From assembly GCA_000818945.1 (NCBI GenBank), contig KN805388.1, forward strand, positions 82,342-146,341: a stretch of DNA of 64,000 nt. The letters run 5' to 3'. Each line of letters opens with the position of its first letter. Position 1 is the stretch's first letter. The translations under genes and the position numbers were made by a program. The notes beneath the pieces were generated by a model. The model did not search any database, was not told the origin of the DNA, and was given only the letters and a program-made list of their open reading frames with translations. Positions 59,628-64,000 of this stretch are shown one piece after another. Source of the stretch: Schizochytrium sp. CCTCC M209059. Its lineage: Eukaryota > Sar > Bigyra > Thraustochytrida > Thraustochytriidae.

Positions 59628-62600
59628 CTAAGTTTGTCGCGAGAGCATCTCCGTTTTTTCAGCTTCTGCGCGGGCGGCAAGGTCGTTGATGTGCTGGCGC
59701 GAAGCAGGGCCCAGCGACTCGACCATGGAATGCAGCTCTGAGCTTGCGTCGCCAAGAAGACTTGTAGGTGAGCCCATCTCGAGAACACGGCCATCTTGCA
59801 TGACAGCAATCTTGTCGTACGTCGCGATCGTCTGCAAGCGATGTGCAATGCACAACACAGAGCAACGCCGACGCCGGTAAAACTGCTCGCGAACCATCTC
59901 ATGAATGGCATCATCGGTGTTCAAGTCGATGGCCGAGCTTGGTTCGTCAAGAACGAGCACCTTGTTTGGACGCAAAAGCGCACGCGCAAAGCAAATCAGC
60001 TGACGCTCGCCAGCCGACCAGTTGCGACCCGAGGCCTCGACCGGATCTTCGAGGGAAATGCTTTCGCCGAGACCGACAATGCGCAACGCCTCGCGCATGG
60101 CCTCGTCGTCGGTTTCGCCAAAGGGATCGAGATTTGTCGCGAGGGTACCTGAAATCAAGACGGGGTCTTGCGGAATAATGGTGATGCGACTCCGCAGAAC
60201 AGTCAGATCAATTGTACTGATGTCACGACCGTCGACCATGACAGCGCCGCCAGAAATGGGTCGGAGGCGAAAGAGGCATGAAATCGTCGAACTCTTGCCA
60301 GCGCCCGTTTTGCCACAGATACCCAGGGATTCGCCGCCTTGGACGGTAAAGGTGACACCCTTGAGCACGAGCGGCGCGTTCGGGCGGTAGCGCAGCTGGA
60401 CATCACGGAACTCGATGGCGCCCTTGGAGGGCCATTCAGAGGCTGGAGGTTTGGAGTCGAGGTCTGCGAGAGTCTTGTCGACCGCGTCCTCTTCCTCGAG
60501 CGTTTCGTACTCAATCAGACGCTCATATGACGTAAAGAAGCTGTTCATGCGAATGATGTTTTGCGCGAGAATAGATGCAAAGTAAGGAAGGTTGACGCAG
60601 TAGGCAATGACGAGCGCTAGCAAATCTGAATCGCCAAAGCTGTCGCGCAAGACCACCAGAATCAATGTGGCAAAAACCGCAATCGTGAAAGACATGTAAT
60701 GCGTCACGAGCTGGCTCCAGTTGATAATCGAGCCAGCAACGTAGTTGGCGCGAGCATACTCGTCGGATGCAAGACGATGGCGAGCCTCGAAAAAGGGCCC
60801 AGTCTCCATCACCGCTGCCACATCACGACCACGCGTGGCCTCCGTGGCATTGGAAAGCAGAGGCGACATGCTGCTGTTGGCAATGCGGCGCGACTCTCGC
60901 GACGTCCGATCCGAGGCAAGCGTTGCGAAATAAAAAATCACGGCCATGGCAACCACAATGACAGCAGCAATTGGGACAGAATAGCAAATGACGCCCAGCT
61001 GTACAATCAGGCCAACCGTTTGCTGAATGGTGCTGTCCACCACAAGACTGAGCATGTTGTCCACCTTGGAGAGATCGCCGCTGAAGCGAGACATGATGCG
61101 GCCCGTCGAGGTTTCTTCAAACCACGAGAGAGGCGCACTCACGAGGCGACCCAGCATTGTGTTATGCAGTCGGCGCGAGGCGCGCACGCCGCCAAAGCTC
61201 ATCATCCACGAGGCAATCATGATAAAGCTACCAAAGCCAATACCGAGCGCAGCATAAATGCCCGCGTAGAACGCATTGCTTTGCGTGTTGCCCGGGTCTT
61301 CGAGCGCCTCAGCCCAGCGCGTCAGCCACGCGTCATTCACTGCCATCATCACATAGCCGCCCGTGCCAATCAGTTGGGCGACGGTCAGGTACCCGAGGCC
61401 AATGGCCCGAAAGTACGAAAAGTACACGTTCATGTCGACCTTGCCTCGTGTCAGCTCTTCCGTGCGAAGAAGAGATCCTTTGCCGCCCTTTGCGACCACA
61501 TCGTCATCATCATCATCATCATCATCATTGTGATCGTCACTCGGAGGGGCTGATTCGACCCGCGCATCGAAACCATCATACAGCTGACTGCTCGCACGAA
61601 TCGCGTCCTCAGCCTCTTTCAGAGGCTTGCGGAGCGTGTCTTGTGCAGTTGATGGGGCTCTCTGCACAATTGCAGCGTCCTCCTCGGTTTCCTCCTGCAA
61701 GAGTTTCGTGCACTCGACAAAGTCTGCAAACGCCGCGCTTGACTCGAGGAGTTCATCGTACGTTCCGATCGCAGACACCCTTCCACTGGAGATGTACAAG
61801 ATGCGACTCACGCGCGGAAGCAAAGCGAGCTGGTTCATGGCAACGACGCACGCGCGGTTCTGGTCCTGGACTTGGCGCAGAATGGCGTGCTCGAACATGT
61901 GCGCGCACATTTTCGCGTCGACGGCTGCGAGAATGTCGTCAAAGCACAATAACGTCGGCTCCGCGTACAAACTGCGCGCGACGGCCATGCGGGCTTGCTG
62001 ACCTCCGGAAAGTGTTGTTCCACGCTCGCCAATTTCCGTGTAAATGCCCCCGGGAAGTCCGGGAATGTCGGCTTGCAAGCCGCTAGCGAAGAGCGCGCGA
62101 TCGAAGCGAAGCTGGTCAAAGGGTCGACCCAGGAGCACATTTTGCTTGAGCGTGCCGCACACCACAAATGGCTTTTGTGGTGCATAGCCCACACTCTTGA
62201 CCGTGCGAATCGGCGTACTTTCGCCTGGAGTCGTCAACGGTGCGATGGCTTGCGCAACGCTCGAAAGCAAGGTGGACTTGCCCTCACCGACACCACCGAC
62301 AATGGCGACAATTTCGCCAGGCCGCACTGTAAAGGCGACATCCCGGAGCACAGCGCTCTCGTTGCTGGAACTCGAGACCCAGCCCAGCGAGCATTGCTTG
62401 ACCTCGACGAGCGGGGCCGTTGGTTCTGGGCCGGGCGTGGGCAGGAACACGCGTTCGGCCTTGTCCGGGCGTCGAAAGTAAATGTTGAGACGTTTGAGCG
62501 TGACATCAAAGGCCATGAGCGACGTAAATCCAAGCGGCACGGAAATGAGCCCGAGACGGAGGGCCTGAAAGACGCTGATTGCAGCGTACGCGTCGGCCAG

Positions 62601-63800
62601 GTCGACAGAGCCTTTGGCAAAGACGTAAAAGATCATGGTCGCCATTGACGCGAGCACCGGGCTTGCTCGAGCAGAGGCGATGGAGGTGACCTGCGCGATG
62701 CGAAAGTTGCGAATGTAAACGCACTCGCTGTCACGAACGTCGCTGATCTTCTTGCGGTACTTTTCCTCCCAGCCAAAGAGCTTGACGGCGCGAATGCCTT
62801 CCACGACCGTGTTGAGCATGGAAAGGCGCTCGTCCGCGTACATGAGGTTCTTCTCTTCGATCATGTGGATGAGCTTTCCCAAGAGCATGTTCAGCGCCAT
62901 GATGCCCAGCATGATGGCGATGCCGACGAGCGCGCTCGTGCCGATCAGAACCAGGAGGACTGCGACGCCGCCGATGACGCCAGCGATGGCCATGGGGAAC
63001 TTGGCTGCGAAGCGCAGATTTTCGTAGGCGCGAACGATGTCGTTGCCAATGAGGCTCGACTCCGAGGACTGGTCCTCGTACTGGCGCTGCGTATCGACGC
63101 GGAGCATCTTGCCGTACACCGCGGAGCTGGCGCAGATATGAAACATGGTGCCAAACTCCTCGGCAAGCAACTGCCGGGCCATCACGCCGGCCCAGCCCTC
63201 GGCGCCGACGATAATAGCAAAGTAGACGATGAGCACGATCGCGTCCGGAGTAGAGACGTCTTCTGCGACCGCGTCAACGATGACCTTGAGGATCAAGGGC
63301 TTGGCTACGGTGGACAGAATTCCTTGCATGATGGAAATGAGGGTTCCGAGTATCAGCGTGTTGCGCACTCTGGGAATGCGGAGCAAGGCGCGCTGAAAGG
63401 CGTGCTTGGCCGTTGGGTCTGTGTTGAAGTGCTCCTGGAACTCGAGGTATAGCGACGAGGAGATGTAGTCCGGGTTGAGGCCGGGGAGATCATCTTTGCG
63501 CAGGGGTTTCTTGAATCCCTTGAAGACGATGCCGTACATCCACGTCAGGAAGGCCCTCCCCAGCACGCTCGTGTCCTTGAACGTGTGTTCGGCGCCCTTG
63601 GCCCTCGACTTGCGCGCGTCGGCCCACTCGCCGACGTCGACGCTATTGCCCAGCATGGCCTCGTCTGCCGCCGCCAGCTCTGCCGCCGTCATCCTCATCT
63701 CCGGCGCCACCGCTCCCGACCCCGCCTCCACGCGGATCTCCACCTCGGGCATCTCCTCCGCCCGCGGCGCCGGCCCCGCCGGCGACTTTTCCGCGCCCAT
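59628..63800 (-). CDS. ABCC-type (MRP) ABC transporter, copy 2
   Basis: A 1390-residue ABC exporter, paralogue of copy 1 in the same orientation. TMD1 is at about 145-430, NBD1 at 465-690 (Walker A GGVGEGKS near 502, LSGGQ near 598, Walker B LLCFDD near 618). A variable linker with an Asp run is at ~755-768. TMD2 is at about 800-1090 and NBD2 at about 1125-1360 (Walker A GKTGAGKSS, WSAGERQ, LVLDEPSSAID). The first ATPase site has Asp for the catalytic Glu and the second signature is WSAGE instead of LSGGQ. The C-terminal third is nearly identical to copy 1 also at the DNA level. The start ATG at 63800 is the first. Confidence 0.95.
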   Translation of the reverse strand: MGAEKSPAGPAPRAEEMPEVEIRVEAGSGAVAPEMRMTAAELAAADEAMLGNSVDVGEWADARKSRAKGAEHTFKDTSVLGRAFLTWMYGIVFKGFKKPLRKDDLPGLNPDYISSSLYLEFQEHFNTDPTAKHAFQRALLRIPRVRNTLILGTLISIMQGILSTVAKPLILKVIVDAVAEDVSTPDAIVLIVYFAIIVGAEGWAGVMARQLLAEEFGTMFHICASSAVYGKMLRVDTQRQYEDQSSESSLIGNDIVRAYENLRFAAKFPMAIAGVIGGVAVLLVLIGTSALVGIAIMLGIMALNMLLGKLIHMIEEKNLMYADERLSMLNTVVEGIRAVKLFGWEEKYRKKISDVRDSECVYIRNFRIAQVTSIASARASPVLASMATMIFYVFAKGSVDLADAYAAISVFQALRLGLISVPLGFTSLMAFDVTLKRLNIYFRRPDKAERVFLPTPGPEPTAPLVEVKQCSLGWVSSSSNESAVLRDVAFTVRPGEIVAIVGGVGEGKSTLLSSVAQAIAPLTTPGESTPIRTVKSVGYAPQKPFVVCGTLKQNVLLGRPFDQLRFDRALFASGLQADIPGLPGGIYTEIGERGTTLSGGQQARMAVARSLYAEPTLLCFDDILAAVDAKMCAHMFEHAILRQVQDQNRACVVAMNQLALLPRVSRILYISSGRVSAIGTYDELLESSAAFADFVECTKLLQEETEEDAAIVQRAPSTAQDTLRKPLKEAEDAIRASSQLYDGFDARVESAPPSDDHNDDDDDDDDDVVAKGGKGSLLRTEELTRGKVDMNVYFSYFRAIGLGYLTVAQLIGTGGYVMMAVNDAWLTRWAEALEDPGNTQSNAFYAGIYAALGIGFGSFIMIASWMMSFGGVRASRRLHNTMLGRLVSAPLSWFEETSTGRIMSRFSGDLSKVDNMLSLVVDSTIQQTVGLIVQLGVICYSVPIAAVIVVAMAVIFYFATLASDRTSRESRRIANSSMSPLLSNATEATRGRDVAAVMETGPFFEARHRLASDEYARANYVAGSIINWSQLVTHYMSFTIAVFATLILVVLRDSFGDSDLLALVIAYCVNLPYFASILAQNIIRMNSFFTSYERLIEYETLEEEDAVDKTLADLDSKPPASEWPSKGAIEFRDVQLRYRPNAPLVLKGVTFTVQGGESLGICGKTGAGKSSTISCLFRLRPISGGAVMVDGRDISTIDLTVLRSRITIIPQDPVLISGTLATNLDPFGETDDEAMREALRIVGLGESISLEDPVEASGRNWSAGERQLICFARALLRPNKVLVLDEPSSAIDLNTDDAIHEMVREQFYRRRRCSVLCIAHRLQTIATYDKIAVMQDGRVLEMGSPTSLLGDASSELHSMVESLGPASRQHINDLAARAEAEKTEMLSRQT

Positions 63801-63849
63801 CCCGGCCCGCCCCCGATATCCTCCTCCTCCTCCTCGAGGTCCTCGTCGT

Positions 63850-63950
63850 CGAGGTGCTCGTCGTCGACGTCCTCCTCGATGTGCTTGTCGTCGTCGACGT
63901 CCTCCTCGATGTGCTTGTCGTCGTCGACGTGCTCGTCGACGTGCTCGTGC
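63850..63950. repeat. 30-bp tandem repeat upstream of ABC copy 2
   Basis: Two full copies of a 30-base unit beginning TCCTCCTCGATGTGCTTGTC at about 63871 and 63901, flanked by shorter GTCGTCGACGTGCTC units. It lies in the presumed promoter or leader of ABC copy 2, or in an unseen neighbour. Confidence 0.7.
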
Positions 63951-64000
63951 TAGGCCCCCACGGGCGGGCTTCCCGGCATTCGGTTCTGCCGCTCTCGGCG

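Overview
This window looks like the nuclear genome of a GC-rich, intron-poor, flagellate protist. The gene mix suggests a thraustochytrid or other labyrinthulid stramenopile: a plant-type cycloartenol synthase, an animal-type transglutaminase, flagellar proteins (Tctex light chain, CFAP99-like), an M11-like secreted protease and remnants of RI-type leucine-rich repeats. The organism assignment is inference. The assembly has three N gaps (23499-23594, 42223-43120, 53299-53308). Genes are mostly single-exon, separated by 0.3-3 kb of spacer rich in simple repeats. Three short introns with GT..AG ends can be read directly (TPR gene, eIF1A, CENP-H-like gene).

Layout. 0-7 kb: ribosome-biogenesis WD40 protein DCAF13/Sof1 (+), MPDU1-like PQ-loop protein (+), a Cys-containing unknown (-), a Ser/Gln-rich unknown (+). 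7.2-14.9 kb: a sterol block with oxidosqualene cyclase of cycloartenol type (-), a divergently transcribed sterol-desaturase/hydroxylase family protein (+), and a soluble HMG-CoA reductase with a presequence-like N terminus (+). 15.6-16.7 kb: spliced TPR co-chaperone-like gene. 16.7-19.2 kb: repeat-rich spacer with a 514-bp CTTT array. 19.2-26.4 kb: two secreted enzymes, a zinc metalloprotease and a transglutaminase. 27-39.3 kb: Tctex dynein light chain (+), SH3-DH-PH RhoGEF (-), a ~1740-residue EF-hand protein (-) divergent from a CFAP99-like coiled-coil protein (+). 40-53.7 kb: THAP-like zinc-finger protein (+), gap, eIF1A (+), MED28-like (-), coiled-coil/jelly-roll protein (-), unknown (-), YdcF/DUF218 protein (+), a broken membrane-tail fragment, a CENP-H-like kinetochore gene whose only intron is a 545-bp AAAGC satellite (-), and an NDUFB10-like complex I subunit (+). 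54.4-63.8 kb: two tandem ABCC transporters (-) whose 3' halves look homogenised, separated by decayed LRR exons.

Functionally, the strongest local grouping is sterol synthesis: HMGR makes mevalonate, the cyclase closes the sterol skeleton and the di-iron protein is of the family that oxidises C-4 or C-5 of sterols. MPDU1 (dolichol-sugar use) lies nearby and depends on the same isoprenoid pathway, but this may be chance. The rest is a typical mix of unlinked eukaryotic housekeeping, cytoskeletal and secreted genes.

I found no rRNA, tRNA, CRISPR or transposon open reading frames. The observations most worth following are the sterol gene group with its triple AGGATATCCT palindrome, the soluble presequence-bearing HMGR, the satellite-filled intron in a kinetochore gene, the THAP-like protein, the concerted evolution of the ABCC pair, and a family of TAGGCCTA/TAGTACTA palindromes in spacers.
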